Notes: generated from the sequence alone by a model not told the origin. DNA of 64,000 nucleotides from Ecdyonurus torrentis (GCA_949318235.1 CASGGR010000053.1:62001-126000), one strand, 5' to 3'. Shown: positions 12,016-27,761, counted from the first letter of the stretch. Program-made: numbers and translations.

Positions 12016-15000
12016 ATGAAACAAAGTTTCTATTTCAAGAACCAAATGTTATTGAATGATAAAAATCATACTTTTTACACGATTTAAACTAGTTTTGATG
12101 ATTTCTCAAAAACTAAGAATGCTACAGACTTACTATTTAACTCAAAACTAAGCTTTTTCAATTCTCTACAAAAAAGATGTCTTCAACTTTTTTGCTCCAA
12201 CGCATACTTTTTGGGTTATTGACAATTTTAGTATTCACTCATCATGTAGCCAAACCAAGTCATGAAACAAAGTTTCTATTTCAAGAACCAAATGTTATTG
12301 AATGATAAAAATCATACTTTTTACACGATTAAAACTAGTTTTGATGATTTCTCAAAAACTAAGAATGCTACAGACTTACTATTTAACTCAAAACTAAGCT
12401 TTTTCAATTCTCTACAAAAAATATGTCTTCAACTTTTTTGCTCCAACGCATACTTTTTGGGTTATTGACAATTTTAGTATTCACTCATCATGTAGCCAAA
12501 CCAAGTCATGAAACAAATTTTCTATTTCAAGAACCAAATGTTATTGAATGATAAAAATCATACTTTTTACACGATTAAAACTAGTTTTGATGATTTCTCA
12601 AAAACTAAGAATGCTACAGTCATCAAATTTAACTCAAAACATAGCTTTTTCAATTCTCTACAAAAAAGATGTCTTGAACTTTTTTGTTTCGACGCATACT
12701 TTTTGGGTTATTGACAATTTTAGTTTTCACTCATCATGTAGCCAAACCAAGTCATGAAACAAAGTTTCTATTTCAAGAACCAAATGTTATTGAATGATAA
12801 AAAACATACTTTTTACACGATTAAAACTAGTTTTGATGATTTCTCAAAAACTAAGAATGCTACAGACTTACAATTTAACTCAAAACTAAGCTTTTTCAAT
12901 TCTCTACAAAAAAGATGTCCTCAACTTTTTTGCTCCGACGCATACTTTTTGGGTTATTGACAATTTTAGTATTCACTCATCATGTAGCCAAGCCAAGTCA
13001 TGAAACAAAGTTTTTATTTCAAGAACCAAATGTTATTGAATGATAAAAATCATACTTTTTACACGATTAAAACTAGTTTTGATGATTTCTCAGAAACTAA
13101 AAATGCTACAGACATCAAATTCGACTCAAAACATAGCTTTTTCAATTCTCTACAAAAAAGATGTCTTGAACTTTTTTGCTCCGATGCATACTTTTTGGGT
13201 TATTGACAATTTTAGTTTTCACTCATCATGTAGCCAAACCAAGTCATGAAACAAAGTTTCTATTTCAAGAACCAAATGTTATTGAATGATAAAAATCATA
13301 CTTTTTACACGATTAAAACTAGTTTTGATGATTTCTCAAAAACTAAGAATGCAACAGACTTACTATTTATTTTAAGACATAGCTTTTTCAATTCTCTACA
13401 AAAAAAGATGTCTTGAACTTTTTTGCTCCGACGCATACTTTTTGGGTTATTGACAATTTTAGTTTTCACTCATCATGTAGCCAAACCAAGTCATGAAACA
13501 AAGTTTCTATTTCAAGAACCAAATGTTATTGAATGATAAAAATCAAACTTTTTACACGATTTAAACTAGTTTTGATGATTTCTCAAAAACTAAGAATGCA
13601 ACAGACTTACTATTTATTTTAAAACATAGCTTTTTCAATTCTCTACAAAAAAGATGTCTTGAACTTTTTTGCTCCGACGCATACTTTTTGGGTTATTGAC
13701 AATTTTAGTTTTCACTCATCATGTAGCCAAACCAAGTCATGAAACAAAGTTTCTATTTCAAGAACCAAATGTTATTGAATGATAAAAATCATACTTTTTA
13801 CACGATTAAAACTAGTTTTGATGATTTCTCAAAAACTAAGAATGCTACAGACTTACTATTTAACTCAAAACTAAGCTTTTTCAATTCTCTACAAAAAAGA
13901 TGTCTTCAACTTTTTTGCTCCAACGCATACTTTTTGGGTTATTGACAATTTTAGTATTCACTCATCATGTAGCCAAACCAAGTCATGAAACAAAGTTTCT
14001 ATTTCAAGAACCAAATGTTATTGAATGATAAAAATCATACTTTTTACACGATTAAAACTAGTTTTGATGATTTCTCAAAAACTAAGAATGCTACAGTCAT
14101 CAAATTTAACTCAAAACATAGCTTTTTCAATTCTCTACAAAAAAGATGTCTTGAACTTTTTTGTTTCGACGCATACTTTTTGGGTTATTGACAATTTTAG
14201 TTTTCACTCATCATGTAGCCAAACCAAGTCATGAAACAAAGTTTCTATTTCAAGAACCAAATGTTATTGAATGATAAAAATCATACTTTTTACACGATTA
14301 AAACTAGTTTTGATGAATTCTCAAAAACTAAGAATGCTACAGACTTACTATTTTACTCAAAACATAGCTTTTTCAATTCTCTACAAAAAAGATATCTTGA
14401 ACTTTTTTGCTCCGACGCATACTTTTTGGGTTATTGACAATTTTAGTTTTCACTCATCATGTAGCCTAACCAAGTCATGAAACAAAGTTTTTATTTCAAG
14501 AACCAAATGTTATTGAATGATAAAAATCATACTTTTTACACGATTAAAACTAGTTTTGATGAATTCTCAAAAACTAAGAATGCTACAGACTTACTATTTT
14601 ACTCAAAACATAGCTTTTTCAATTCTCTACAAAAAAGATGTCTTGAACTTTTTTGCTCCGATGCATACTTTTTGGGTTATTGACAATTTTAGTTTTCACT
14701 CATCATGTAGCCAAACCAAGTCATGAAACAAAGTTTATATTTCAAGAACCAAATGTTATTGAATGATAAAAATCATACTTTTTACACGATTAAAACTAGT
14801 TTTGATGATTTCTCAAAAACTAAGAATGCAACAGACTTACTATTTATTTTAAGACATAGCTTTTTCAATTCTCTACAAAAAAGATGTCTTGAACTTTTTT
14901 GCTCCGACGCATACTTTTTGGGTTATTGACAATTTTAGTTTTCACTCATCATGTAGCCAAACCAATTCATGAAACAAAGTTTCTATTTCAAGAACCAAAT

Positions 15001-18000
15001 GTTATTGAATGATAAAAATCATACTTTTTACACGATTAAAACTAGTTTTGATGAATTCTCAAAAACTAAGAATGCTACAGACTTACTATTTTACTCAAAA
15101 CATAGCTTTTTCAATTCTCTACAAAAAAGATGTCTTGAAGTTTTTTGCTCCAACGCATACTTTTTAGGTTATTGACAATTTTAGTTTTCACTCATCATGT
15201 AGCCAAACCAAGTCATGAAACAAAGTTTCTATTTCAAGAACAAAATGTTATTGAATGATAAAAATCATAGTTTTTACACGATTAAAACTAGTTTTGATGA
15301 TTTCTCAAAAACTAAGAATGCAACAGACTTACTATTTATTTTAAGACATAGCTTTTTCAATTCTCTACAAAAAAGATGTCTTGAACTTTTTTGCTCCGAC
15401 GCATACTTTTTGGGTTATTGACAATTTTAGTTTACACTCATCATGTAGCCAAACCAAGTCATGAAACAAAGTTTCTATTTCAAGAACCAAATGTTATTGA
15501 ATGATAAAAATCATACTTTTTACACGATTTAAACTAGTTTTGATGATTTCTCAAAAACTAAGAATGCTACAGACTTACTATTTAACTCAAAACTAAGCTT
15601 TTTCAATTCTCTACAAAAAAGATGTCTTCAACTTTTTTGCTCCAACGCATACTTTTTGGGTTATTGACAATTTTAGTATTCACTCATCATGTAGCCAAAC
15701 CAAGTCATGAAACAAAGTTTCTATTTCAAGAACCAAATGTTATTGAATGATAAAAATCATACTTTTTACACGATTAAAACTAGTTTTGATGATTTCTCAA
15801 AAACTAAGAATGCTACAGACTTACTATTTAACTCAAAACTAAGCTTTTTCAATTCTCTACAAAAAATATGTCTTCAACTTTTTTGCTCCAACGCATACTT
15901 TTTGGGTTATTGACAATTTTAGTATTCACTCATCATGTAGCCAAACCAAGTCATGAAACAAATTTTCTATTTCAAGAACCAAATGTTATTGAATGATAAA
16001 AATCATACTTTTTACACGATTAAAACTAGTTTTGATGATTTCTCAAAAACTAAGAATGCTACAGTCATCAAATTTAACTCAAAACATAGCTTTTTCAATT
16101 CTCTACAAAAAAGATGTCTTGAACTTTTTTGTTTCGACGCATACTTTTTGGGTTATTGACAATTTTAGTTTTCACTCATCATGTAGCCAAACCAAGTCAT
16201 GAAACAAAGTTTCTATTTCAAGAACCAAATGTTATTGAATGATAAAAAACATACTTTTTACACGATTAAAACTAGTTTTGATGATTTCTCAAAAACTAAG
16301 AATGCTACAGACTTACAATTTAACTCAAAACTAAGCTTTTTCAATTCTCTACAAAAAAGATGTCCTCAACTTTTTTGCTCCGACGCATACTTTTTGGGTT
16401 ATTGACAATTTTAGTATTCACTCATCATGTAGCCAAGCCAAGTCATGAAACAAAGTTTTTATTTCAAGAACCAAATGTTATTGAATGATAAAAATCATAC
16501 TTTTTACACGATTAAAACTAGTTTTGATGATTTCTCAGAAACTAAAAATGCTACAGACATCAAATTCGACTCAAAACATAGCTTTTTCAATTCTCTACAA
16601 AAAAGATGTCTTGAACTTTTTTGCTCCGATGCATACTTTTTGGGTTATTGACAATTTTAGTTTTCACTCATCATGTAGCCAAACCAAGTCATGAAACAAA
16701 GTTTCTATTTCAAGAACCAAATGTTATTGAATGATAAAAATCATACTTTTTACACGATTAAAACTAGTTTTGATGATTTCTCAAAAACTAAGAATGCAAC
16801 AGACTTACTATTTATTTTAAGACATAGCTTTTTCAATTCTCTACAAAAAAAGATGTCTTGAACTTTTTTGCTCCGACGCATACTTTTTGGGTTATTGACA
16901 ATTTTAGTTTTCACTCATCATGTAGCCAAACCAAGTCATGAAACAAAGTTTCTATTTCAAGAACCAAATGTTATTGAATGATAAAAATCAAACTTTTTAC
17001 ACGATTTAAACTAGTTTTGATGATTTCTCAAAAACTAAGAATGCAACAGACTTACTATTTATTTTAAAACATAGCTTTTTCAATTCTCTACAAAAAAGAT
17101 GTCTTGAACTTTTTTGCTCCGACGCATACTTTTTGGGTTATTGACAATTTTAGTTTTCACTCATCATGTAGCCAAACCAAGTCATGAAACAAAGTTTCTA
17201 TTTCAAGAACCAAATGTTATTGAATGATAAAAATCATACTTTTTACACGATTAAAACTAGTTTTGATGATTTCTCAAAAACTAAGAATGCTACAGACTTA
17301 CTATTTAACTCAAAACTAAGCTTTTTCAATTCTCTACAAAAAAGATGTCTTCAACTTTTTTGCTCCAACGCATACTTTTTGGGTTATTGACAATTTTAGT
17401 ATTCACTCATCATGTAGCCAAACCAAGTCATGAAACAAAGTTTCTATTTCAAGAACCAAATGTTATTGAATGATAAAAATCATACTTTTTACACGATTAA
17501 AACTAGTTTTGATGATTTCTCAAAAACTAAGAATGCTACAGTCATCAAATTTAACTCAAAACATAGCTTTTTCAATTCTCTACAAAAAAGATGTCTTGAA
17601 CTTTTTTGTTTCGACGCATACTTTTTGGGTTATTGACAATTTTAGTTTTCACTCATCATGTAGCCAAACCAAGTCATGAAACAAAGTTTCTATTTCAAGA
17701 ACCAAATGTTATTGAATGATAAAAATCATACTTTTTACACGATTAAAACTAGTTTTGATGAATTCTCAAAAACTAAGAATGCTACAGACTTACTATTTTA
17801 CTCAAAACATAGCTTTTTCAATTCTCTACAAAAAAGATATCTTGAACTTTTTTGCTCCGACGCATACTTTTTGGGTTATTGACAATTTTAGTTTTCACTC
17901 ATCATGTAGCCTAACCAAGTCATGAAACAAAGTTTTTATTTCAAGAACCAAATGTTATTGAATGATAAAAATCATACTTTTTACACGATTAAAACTAGTT

Positions 18001-18905
18001 TTGATGAATTCTCAAAAACTAAGAATGCTACAGACTTACTATTTTACTCAAAACATAGCTTTTTCAATTCTCTACAAAAAAGATGTCTTGAACTTTTTTG
18101 CTCCGATGCATACTTTTTGGGTTATTGACAATTTTAGTTTTCACTCATCATGTAGCCAAACCAAGTCATGAAACAAAGTTTATATTTCAAGAACCAAATG
18201 TTATTGAATGATAAAAATCATACTTTTTACACGATTAAAACTAGTTTTGATGATTTCTCAAAAACTAAGAATGCAACAGACTTACTATTTATTTTAAGAC
18301 ATAGCTTTTTCAATTCTCTACAAAAAAGATGTCTTGAACTTTTTTGCTCCGACGCATACTTTTTGGGTTATTGACAATTTTAGTTTTCACTCATCATGTA
18401 GCCAAACCAATTCATGAAACAAAGTTTCTATTTCAAGAACCAAATGTTATTGAATGATAAAAATCATACTTTTTACACGATTAAAACTAGTTTTGATGAA
18501 TTCTCAAAAACTAAGAATGCTACAGACTTACTATTTTACTCAAAACATAGCTTTTTCAATTCTCTACAAAAAAGATGTCTTGAAGTTTTTTGCTCCAACG
18601 CATACTTTTTAGGTTATTGACAATTTTAGTTTTCACTCATCATGTAGCCAAACCAAGTCATGAAACAAAGTTTCTATTTCAAGAACAAAATGTTATTGAA
18701 TGATAAAAATCATAGTTTTTACACGATTAAAACTAGTTTTGATGATTTCTCAAAAACTAAGAATGCAACAGACTTACTATTTATTTCAAAACATAGCTTT
18801 TTCAATTCTCTACAAAAAAGATGTCTTAAACTTTTTTGCTCCGACGCATACTTTTTGGGTTATTGACAATTTTAGTTTTCATTCATCATGTAGCCAAACC
18901 AAGTC
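12016..18905. repeat. Tandem pair of 14-monomer higher-order units (2 x 3445 bp)
   Basis: c2 c3 c4 c7 c9 c1 c12 c11 c4 c13 c13 c14 c15 c16 occurs from 12016 and again from 15461. Both copies carry the same rare marks: seven A at 13400-13406 and 16845-16851, GATATCTTG in the first c13, AGCCTAACC after it, CCAATTCATG before c15, and AGAACAAAATG with CATAG in c16. The last monomers (15215 and 18660) differ in their right halves, which locates the recombination joint. Confidence 0.93.
15215..15460. repeat. Hybrid junction monomer (left half as 18660, right half as 11771)
   Basis: The left part shares AGAACAAAATG and CATAG with the monomer at 18660. The right part has TTAAGACAT and TTTACACTCATC, as in the monomer at 11771. 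Those are the two monomers flanking the 14-copy duplication, so this copy looks like the crossover product. The exchange lies between m56 and m128, about 15270-15342. Confidence 0.85.
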
Positions 18906-21900
18906 ATGAAACAAAGTTTTTATTTCAAGAACCAAATGTTATTGAATGATAAAAATCATACTTTTTACACGATTAAAACTAGTTTTGATGATTTCTCAGA
19001 AACTAAAAATGCTACAGACATCAAATTCGACTCAAAACATAGCTTTTTCAATTCTCTACAAAAAAGATGTCTTGAACTTTTTTGCTCCGATGCATACTTT
19101 TTGGGTTATTGACAATTTTAGTTTTCACTCATCATGTAGCCAAACCAAGTCATGAAACAAAGTTTATATTTCAAGAACCAAATGTTATTGAATGATAAAA
19201 ATCATACTTTTTACACGATTAAAACTAGTTTTGATGATTTCTCAAAAACTAAGAATGCAACAGACTTACTATTTATTTTAAGACATAGCTTTTTCAATTC
19301 TCTACAAAAAAGATGTCTTGAACTTTTTTGCTCCGACGCATACTTTTTGGGTTATTGACAATTTTAGTTTTCACTCATCATGTAGCCAAACCAATTCATG
19401 AAACAAAGTTTCTATTTCAAGAACCAAATGTTATTGAATGATAAAAATCATACTTTTTACACGATTAAAACTAGTTTTGATGAATTCTCAAAAACTAAGA
19501 ATGCTACAGACTTACTATTTTACTCAAAACATAGCTTTTTCAATTCTCTACAAAAAAGATGTCTTGAAGTTTTTTGCTCCAACGCATACTTTTTAGGTTA
19601 TTGACAATTTTAGTTTTCACTCATCATGTAGCCAAACCAAGTCATGAAACAAAGTTTCTATTTCAAGAACAAAATGTTATTGAATGATAAAAATCATAGT
19701 TTTTACACGATGTAAACTAGTTTTGATGATTTCTCAAAAACTAAGAATGCAACAGACTTACTATTTATTTTAAGACATAGCTTTTTCAATTCTCTACAAA
19801 AAAGATGTCTTGAACTTTTTTGCTCCGACGCATACTTTTTGGGTTATTGACAATTTTAGTTTTCACTCATCATGTAGCCAAACCAAGTCATGAAACAAAG
19901 TTTATATTTCAAGAACCAAATGTTATTGAATGATAAAAATCATACTTTTTACACGATTAAAACTAGTTTTGATGATTTCTCAAAAACTAAGAATGCAACA
20001 GACTTACTATTTATTTTAAGACATAGCTTTTTCAATTCTCTACAAAAAAGATGTCTTAAACTTTTTTGCTCCGACGCATACTTTTTGGGTTATTGACAAT
20101 TTTAGTTTTCATTCATCATGTAGCCAAACCAAGTCATGAAACAAAGTTTTTATTTCAAGAACCAAATGTTATTGAATGATAAAAATCATACTTTTTACAC
20201 GATTAAAACTAGTTTTGATGATTTCTCAGAAACTAAAAATGCTACAGACATCAAATTCGACTCAAAACATAGCTTTTTCAATTCTCTACAAAAAAGATGT
20301 CTTGAACTTTTTTGCTCCGATGCATACTTTTTGGGTTATTGACAATTTTAGTTTTCACTCATCATGTAGCCAAACCAAGTCATGAAACAAAGTTTCTATT
20401 TCAAGAACCAAATGTTATTGAATGATAAAAATCATACTTTTTACACGATTAAAACTAGTTTTGATGATTTCTCAAAAACTAAGAATGCAACAGACTTACT
20501 ATTTATTTTAAGACATAGCTTTTTCAATTCTCTACAAAAAAGATGTCTTGAACTTTTTTGCTCCGACGCATACTTTTTGGGTTATTGACAATTTTAGTTT
20601 TCACTCATCATGTAGCCAAACCAAGTCATGAAACAAAGTTTTTATTTCAAGAACCAAATGTTATTGAATGATAAAAATCATACTTTTTACACGATTAAAA
20701 TTAGTTTTGATGATTTCTCAAAAACTAAGAATGCTACAGACTTACTATTTAACTCAAAACTAAGCTTTTTCAATTCTCTACAAAAAAGATGTCTTCAACT
20801 TTTTTGCTCCAACGCATACTTTTTGGGTTATTGACAATTTTAGTATTCACTCATCATGTAGCCAAGCCAAGTCATGAAACAAAGTTTCTATTTCAAGAAC
20901 CAAATGTTATTGAATGATAAAAATCATACTTTTTACACGAATAAAACTAGTTTTGATGATTTCTCAGAAACTAAAAATGCTACAGACATCAAATTCGACT
21001 CAAAACATAGCTTTTTCAATTCTCTACAAAAAAGATGTCTTGAACTTTTTTGCTCCGACGCATACTTTTTGGGTTATTGACAATTTTAGTTTTCACTCAT
21101 CATGTAGCCAAACCAAGTCATGAAACAAAGTTTCTATTTCAAGAACCAAATGTTATTGAATGATAAAAATCATACTTTTTACACGATTAAAACTAGTTTT
21201 GATGATTTCTCAAAAACTAAGAATGCTACAGACTTACTATTTAACTCAAAACTAAGCTTTTTCAATTCTCTACAAAAAAGATGTCTTCAACTTTTTTGCT
21301 CCAACGCATACTTTTTGGGTTATTGACAATTTTAGTATTCACTTATCATGTAGCCAAGCCAAGTCATGAAACAAAGTTTCTATTTCAAGAACCAAATGTT
21401 ATTGAATGATAAAAATCATACTTTTTACACGAATAAAACTAGTTTTGATGATTTCTCAGAAACTAAAAATGCTACAGACATCAAATTCGACTCAAAACAT
21501 AGCTTTTTTAGTTCTCTACAAAAAAGATGTCTTGAACTTTTTTGCTCCGATGCATACTTTTTGGGTTATTGACAATTTTAGTTTTCACTTATCATGTAGC
21601 CAAACCAAGTCATGAAACAAAGTTTCTATTTCAAGAACCAAATGTTATTGAATGATAAAAATCATACTTTTTACACGATTAAAATTAGTTTTGATGATTT
21701 CTCAAAAACTAAGAATGCAACAGACTTACTATTTATTTTAAAACATAGCTTTTTCAATTCTCTACAAAAAAGATGTCTTGAACTTTTTTGCTCCGACGCA
21801 TACTTTTTGGGTTATTGACAATTTTAGTTTTCACTCATCATGTAGCCAAACCAAGTCATGAAACAAAGTTTCTATTTCAAGAACCAAATGTTATTGAATG

Positions 21901-23087
21901 ATAAAAATCATACTTTTTACACGATTAAAACTAGTTTTGATGATTTCTCAAAAACTAAGAATGCTACAGACTAACTATTTAACTCAAAACTAAGCTTTTT
22001 CAATTCTCTACAAAAAAGATGTCTTCAACTTTTTTGCTCCGACGCATACTTTTTGGGTTATTGACAATTTTAGTATTCACTCATCATGTAGCCAAACCAA
22101 GTCATGAAACAAAGTTTCTATTTCAAGAACCAAATGTTATTGAATGATAAAAATCATACTTTTTACACGATTAAAACTAGTTTTGATGATTTCTCAAAAA
22201 CTAAGAATGCTACAGACTTACTATTTAACTCAAAACTAAGCTTTTTCAATTCTCTACAAAAAAGATGTCTTCAACTTTTTTGCTCCAACGCATACTTTTT
22301 GGGTTATTGACAATTTTAGTATTCACTCATCATGTAGCCAAGCCAAGTCATGAAACAAAGTTTCTATTTCAAGAACCAAATGTTATTGAATGATAAAAAT
22401 CATACTTTTTACACGAATAAAACTAGTTTTGATGATTTCTCAGAAACTAAAAATGCTACAGACATCAAATTCGACTCAAAACATAGCTTTTTCAATTCTC
22501 TACAAAAAAGATGTCTTGAACTTTTTTGCTCCGATGCATACTTTTTGGGTTATTGACAATTTTAGTTTTCACTCATCATGTAGCCAAACCAAGTCATGAA
22601 ACAAAGTTTCTATTTCAAGAACCAAATGTTATTAAATGATAAAAATCATACTTTTTACACGATTAAAACTAGTTTTGATGATTTCTCAAAAACTAAGAAT
22701 GCAACAGACTTACTATTTATTTTAAAACATAGCTTTTTCAATTCTCTACAAAAAAGATGTCTTGAACTTTTTTGCTCCGACGCATACTTTTTGGGTTATT
22801 GACAATTTTAGTTTTCACTCATCATGTAGCCAAACCAAGTCATGAAACAAAGTTTCTATTTCAAGAACCAAATGTTATTGAATGATAAAAATCATACTTT
22901 TTACACGATTAAAACTAGTTTTGATGATTTCTCAAAAACTAAGAATGCAACAGACTTACTATTTATTTTAAAACATAGCTTTTTCAATTCTCTACAAAAA
23001 AGATGTCTTGAACTTTTTTGCTCCGACGCATACTTTTTGGGTTATTGACAATTTTAGTTTTCACTCATCATGTAGCCAAACCAAGTC

Positions 23088-26000
23088 ATGAAACAAAGTT
23101 TCTATTTCAAGAACCAAATGTTATTGAATGATAAAAATCATACTTTTTACACGATTAAAACTAGTTTTGATGATTTCTCAAAAACTAAGAATGCTACAGA
23201 CTTACTATTTAACTCAAAACTAAGCTTTTTCAATTCTCTACAAAAAAGATGTCTTCAACTTTTTTGCTCCAACGCATACTTTTTGGGTTATTGACAATTT
23301 TAGTATTCACTCATCATGTAGCCAAACCAAGTCATGAAACAAAGTTTCTATTTCAAGAACCAAATGTTATTGAATGATAAAAATCATACTTTTTACACGA
23401 TTAAAACTAGTTTTGATGATTTCTCAAAAACTAAGAATGCAACAGACTTACTATTTATTTTAAAACATAGCTTTTTTAATTCTCTACAAAAAAGATGTCT
23501 TGAACTTTTTTGCTCCGACGCATACTTTTTGGGTTATTGACAATTTTAGTTTTCACTCATCATGTAGCCAAACCAAGTCATGAAACAAAGTTTTTATTTC
23601 AAGAACCAAATGTTATTGAATGATAAAAATCATACTTTTTACACGATTAAAATTAGTTTTGATGATTTCTCAAAAACTAAGAATGCTACAGACTTACTAT
23701 TTAACTCAAAACTAAGCTTTTTCAATTCTCTACAAAAAAGATGTCTTCAACTTTTTTGCTCCAACGCATACTTTTTGGGTTATTGACAATTTTAGTATTC
23801 ACTCATCATGTAGCCAAGCCAAGTCATGAAACAAAGTTTCTATTTCAAGAACCAAATGTTATTGAATGATAAAAATCATACTTTTTACACGAATAAAACT
23901 AGTTTTGATGATTTCTCAGAAACTAAAAATGCAACAGACTTACTATTTATTTTAAAACATAGCTTTTTCAATTCTCTACAAAAAAGATGTCTTGAACTTT
24001 TTTGCTCCGATGCATACTTTTTGGGTTATTGACAATTTTAGTTTTCACTCATCATGTAGCCAAACCAAGTCATGAAACAAAGTTTCTATTTCAAGAACCA
24101 AATGTTATTGAATGATAAAAATCATACTTTTTACACGATTAAAACTAGTTTTGATGATTTCTCAAAAACTAAGAATGCAACAGACTTACTATTTATTTTA
24201 AAACATAGCTTTTTCAATTCTCTACAAAAAAGATGTCTTGAACTTTTTTGCTCCGACGCATACTTTTTGGGTTATTGACAATTTTAGTTTTCACTCATCA
24301 TGTAGCCAAACCAAGTCATGAAACAAAGTTTCTATTTCAAGAACCAAATGTTATTGAATGATAAAAATCATACTTTTTACACGATTAAAACTAGTTTTGA
24401 TGATTTCTCAAAAACTAAGAATGCTACAGACTTACTATTTAACTCAAAACTAAGCTTTTTCAATTCTCTACAAAAAAGATGTCTTCAACTTTTTTGCTCC
24501 AACGCATACTTTTTGGGTTATTGACAATTTTAGTATTCACTCATCATGTAGCCAAACCAAGTCATGAAACAAAGTTTCTATTTCAAGAACCAAATGTTAT
24601 TGAATGATAAAAATCATACTTTTTACACGATTAAAACTAGTTTTGATGATTTCTCAAAAACTAAGAATGCAACAGACTTACTATTTATTTTAAAACATAG
24701 CTTTTTCAATTCTCTACAAAAAAGATGTCTTGAACTTTTTTGCTCCGACGCATACTTTTTGGGTTATTGACAATTTTAGTTTTCACTCATCATGTAGCCA
24801 AACCAAGTCATGAAACAAAGTTTCTATTTCAAGAACCAAATGTTATTGAATGATAAAAATCATACTTTTTACACGATTAAAACTAGTTTTGATGATTTCT
24901 CAAAAACTAAGAATGCTACAGACTTACTATTTAACTCAAAACTAAGCTTTTTCAATTCTCTACAAAAAAGATGTCTTCAACTTTTTTGCTCCAACGCATA
25001 CTTTTTGGGTTATTGACAATTTTAGTATTCACTCATCATGTAGCCAAACCAAGTCATGAAACAAAGTTTCTATTTCAAGAACCAAATGTTATTGAATGAT
25101 AAAAATCATACTTTTTACACGATTAAAACTAGTTTTGATGATTTCTCAAAAACTAAGAATGCAACAGACTTACTATTTATTTTAAAACATAGCTTTTTTA
25201 ATTCTCTACAAAAAAGATGTCTTGAACTTTTTTGCTCCGACGCATACTTTTTGGGTTATTGACAATTTTAGTTTTCACTCATCATGTAGCCAAACCAAGT
25301 CATGAAACAAAGTTTTTATTTCAAGAACCAAATGTTATTGAATGATAAAAATCATACTTTTTACACGATTAAAATTAGTTTTGATGATTTCTCAAAAACT
25401 AAGAATGCTACAGACTTACTATTTAACTCAAAACTAAGCTTTTTCAATTCTCTACAAAAAAGATGTCTTCAACTTTTTTGCTCCAACGCATACTTTTTGG
25501 GTTATTGACAATTTTAGTATTCACTCATCATGTAGCCAAGCCAAGTCATGAAACAAAGTTTCTATTTCAAGAACCAAATGTTATTGAATGATAAAAATCA
25601 TACTTTTTACACGAATAAAACTAGTTTTGATGATTTCTCAGAAACTAAAAATGCAACAGACTTACTATTTATTTTAAAACATAGCTTTTTCAATTCTCTA
25701 CAAAAAAGATGTCTTGAACTTTTTTGCTCCGATGCATACTTTTTGGGTTATTGACAATTTTAGTTTTCACTCATCATGTAGCCAAACCAAGTCATGAAAC
25801 AAAGTTTCTATTTCAAGAACCAAATGTTATTGAATGATAAAAATCATACTTTTTACACGATTAAAACTAGTTTTGATGATTTCTCAAAAACTAAGAATGC
25901 AACAGACTTACTATTTATTTTAAAACATAGCTTTTTCAATTCTCTACAAAAAAGATGTCTTGAACTTTTTTGCTCCGACGCATACTTTTTGGGTTATTGA

Positions 26001-26531
26001 CAATTTTAGTTTTCACTCATCATGTAGCCAAACCAAGTCATGAAACAAAGTTTCTATTTCAAGAACCAAATGTTATTGAATGATAAAAATCATACTTTTT
26101 ACACGATTAAAACTAGTTTTGATGATTTCTCAAAAACTAAGAATGCTACAGACTTACTATTTAACTCAAAACTAAGCTTTTTCAATTCTCTACAAAAAAG
26201 ATGTCTTCAACTTTTTTGCTCCAACGCATACTTTTTGGGTTATTGACAATTTTAGTATTCACTCATCATGTAGCCAAACCAAGTCATGAAACAAAGTTTC
26301 TATTTCAAGAACCAAATGTTATTGAATGATAAAAATCATACTTTTTACACGATTAAAACTAGTTTTGATGATTTCTCAAAAACTAAGAATGCAACAGACT
26401 TACTATTTATTTCAAAACATAGCTTTTTTAATTCTCTACAAAAAAGATGTCTTGAACTTTTTTGCTCCGACGCATACTTTTTGGGTTATTGACAATTTTA
26501 GTTTTCACTCATCATGTAGCCAAACCAAGTC
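23088..26531. repeat. Tandem pair of 7-monomer units (2 x 1722 bp)
   Basis: c11 c10 c17 c21 c10 c11 c10 is followed by c11 c10 c17 c21 c10 c11 c8. Both units carry TTTTTTAATTC in the second monomer and the mosaic class c21 in the fourth. The pair is nested inside the larger duplication. Confidence 0.9.
23826..24071. repeat. Mosaic monomer c21: c18 with an internal c10 patch
   Basis: Both ends carry c18 marks: GAATAAAAC and CAGAAACTAAAAATG on the left, GATGCAT on the right. The middle, from m108 to at least m128, is c10 (GCAACAG, TTAAAAC). The same mosaic recurs at 25548, 31698 and 33420 by duplication. A short patch flanked on both sides by one parent is what gene conversion leaves; two close crossovers would look the same. 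Confidence 0.8.
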
Positions 26532-26777
26532 ATGAAACAAAGTTTTTATTTCAAGAACCAAATGTTATTGAATGATAAAAATCATACTTTTTACACGATT
26601 AAAATTAGTTTTGATGATTTCTCAAAAACTAAGAATGCTACAGACTTACTATTTAACTCAAAACTAAGCTTTTTCAATTCTCTACAAAAAAGATGTCTTC
26701 AACTTTTTTGCTCCAACGCATACTTTTTGGGTTATTGACAATTTTAGTATTCACTCATCATGTAGCCAAGCCAAGTC

Positions 26778-27023
26778 ATGAAACAAAGTTTCTATTTCAA
26801 GAACCAAATGTTATTGAATGATAAAAATCATACTTTTTACACGATTAAAACTAGTTTTGATGATTTCTCAAAAACTAAGAATGCAACAGACTTACTATTT
26901 ATTTCAAAACATAGCTTTTTCAATTCTCTACAAAAAAGATGTCTTAAACTTTTTTGCTCCGACGCATACTTTTTGGGTTATTGACAATTTTAGTTTTCAT
27001 TCATCATGTAGCCAAACCAAGTC
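26778..27023. repeat. Hybrid junction monomer of the large duplication
   Basis: It starts with CATAC as in the monomer at 34650, which follows the right copy. It ends with CTTAAAC and TTCATTCATC as in the monomer at 18660, which begins the left copy. This is the joint expected if the 33-monomer segment arose by unequal exchange inside monomers. The exchange interval is m56-m144, about 26833-26921. Confidence 0.83.
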
Positions 27024-27761
27024 ATGAAACAAAGTTTTTATTTCAAGAACCAAATGTTATTGAATGATAAAAATCATACTTTTTACACGATTAAAACTAG
27101 TTTTGATGATTTCTCAGAAACTAAAAATGCTACAGACATCAAATTCGACTCAAAACATAGCTTTTTCAATTCTCTACAAAAAAGATGTCTTGAACTTTTT
27201 TGCTCCGATGCATACTTTTTGGGTTATTGACAATTTTAGTTTTCACTCATCATGTAGCCAAACCAAGTCATGAAACAAAGTTTATATTTCAAGAACCAAA
27301 TGTTATTGAATGATAAAAATCATACTTTTTACACGATTAAAACTAGTTTTGATGATTTCTCAAAAACTAAGAATGCAACAGACTTACTATTTATTTTAAG
27401 ACATAGCTTTTTCAATTCTCTACAAAAAAGATGTCTTGAACTTTTTTGCTCCGACGCATACTTTTTGGGTTATTGACAATTTTAGTTTTCACTCATCATG
27501 TAGCCAAACCAATTCATGAAACAAAGTTTCTATTTCAAGAACCAAATGTTATTGAATGATAAAAATCATACTTTTTACACGATTAAAACTAGTTTTGATG
27601 AATTCTCAAAAACTAAGAATGCTACAGACTTACTATTTTACTCAAAACATAGCTTTTTCAATTCTCTACAAAAAAGATGTCTTGAAGTTTTTTGCTCCAA
27701 CGCATACTTTTTAGGTTATTGACAATTTTAGTTTTCACTCATCATGTAGCCAAACCAAGTC

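Noticed and set aside
18176..18190. Yeast-type replication origin core in class c14 (TTTATATTT)
   Set aside because: Only nine of eleven positions fit, the organism is unknown, and such A+T-rich matches are expected by chance.
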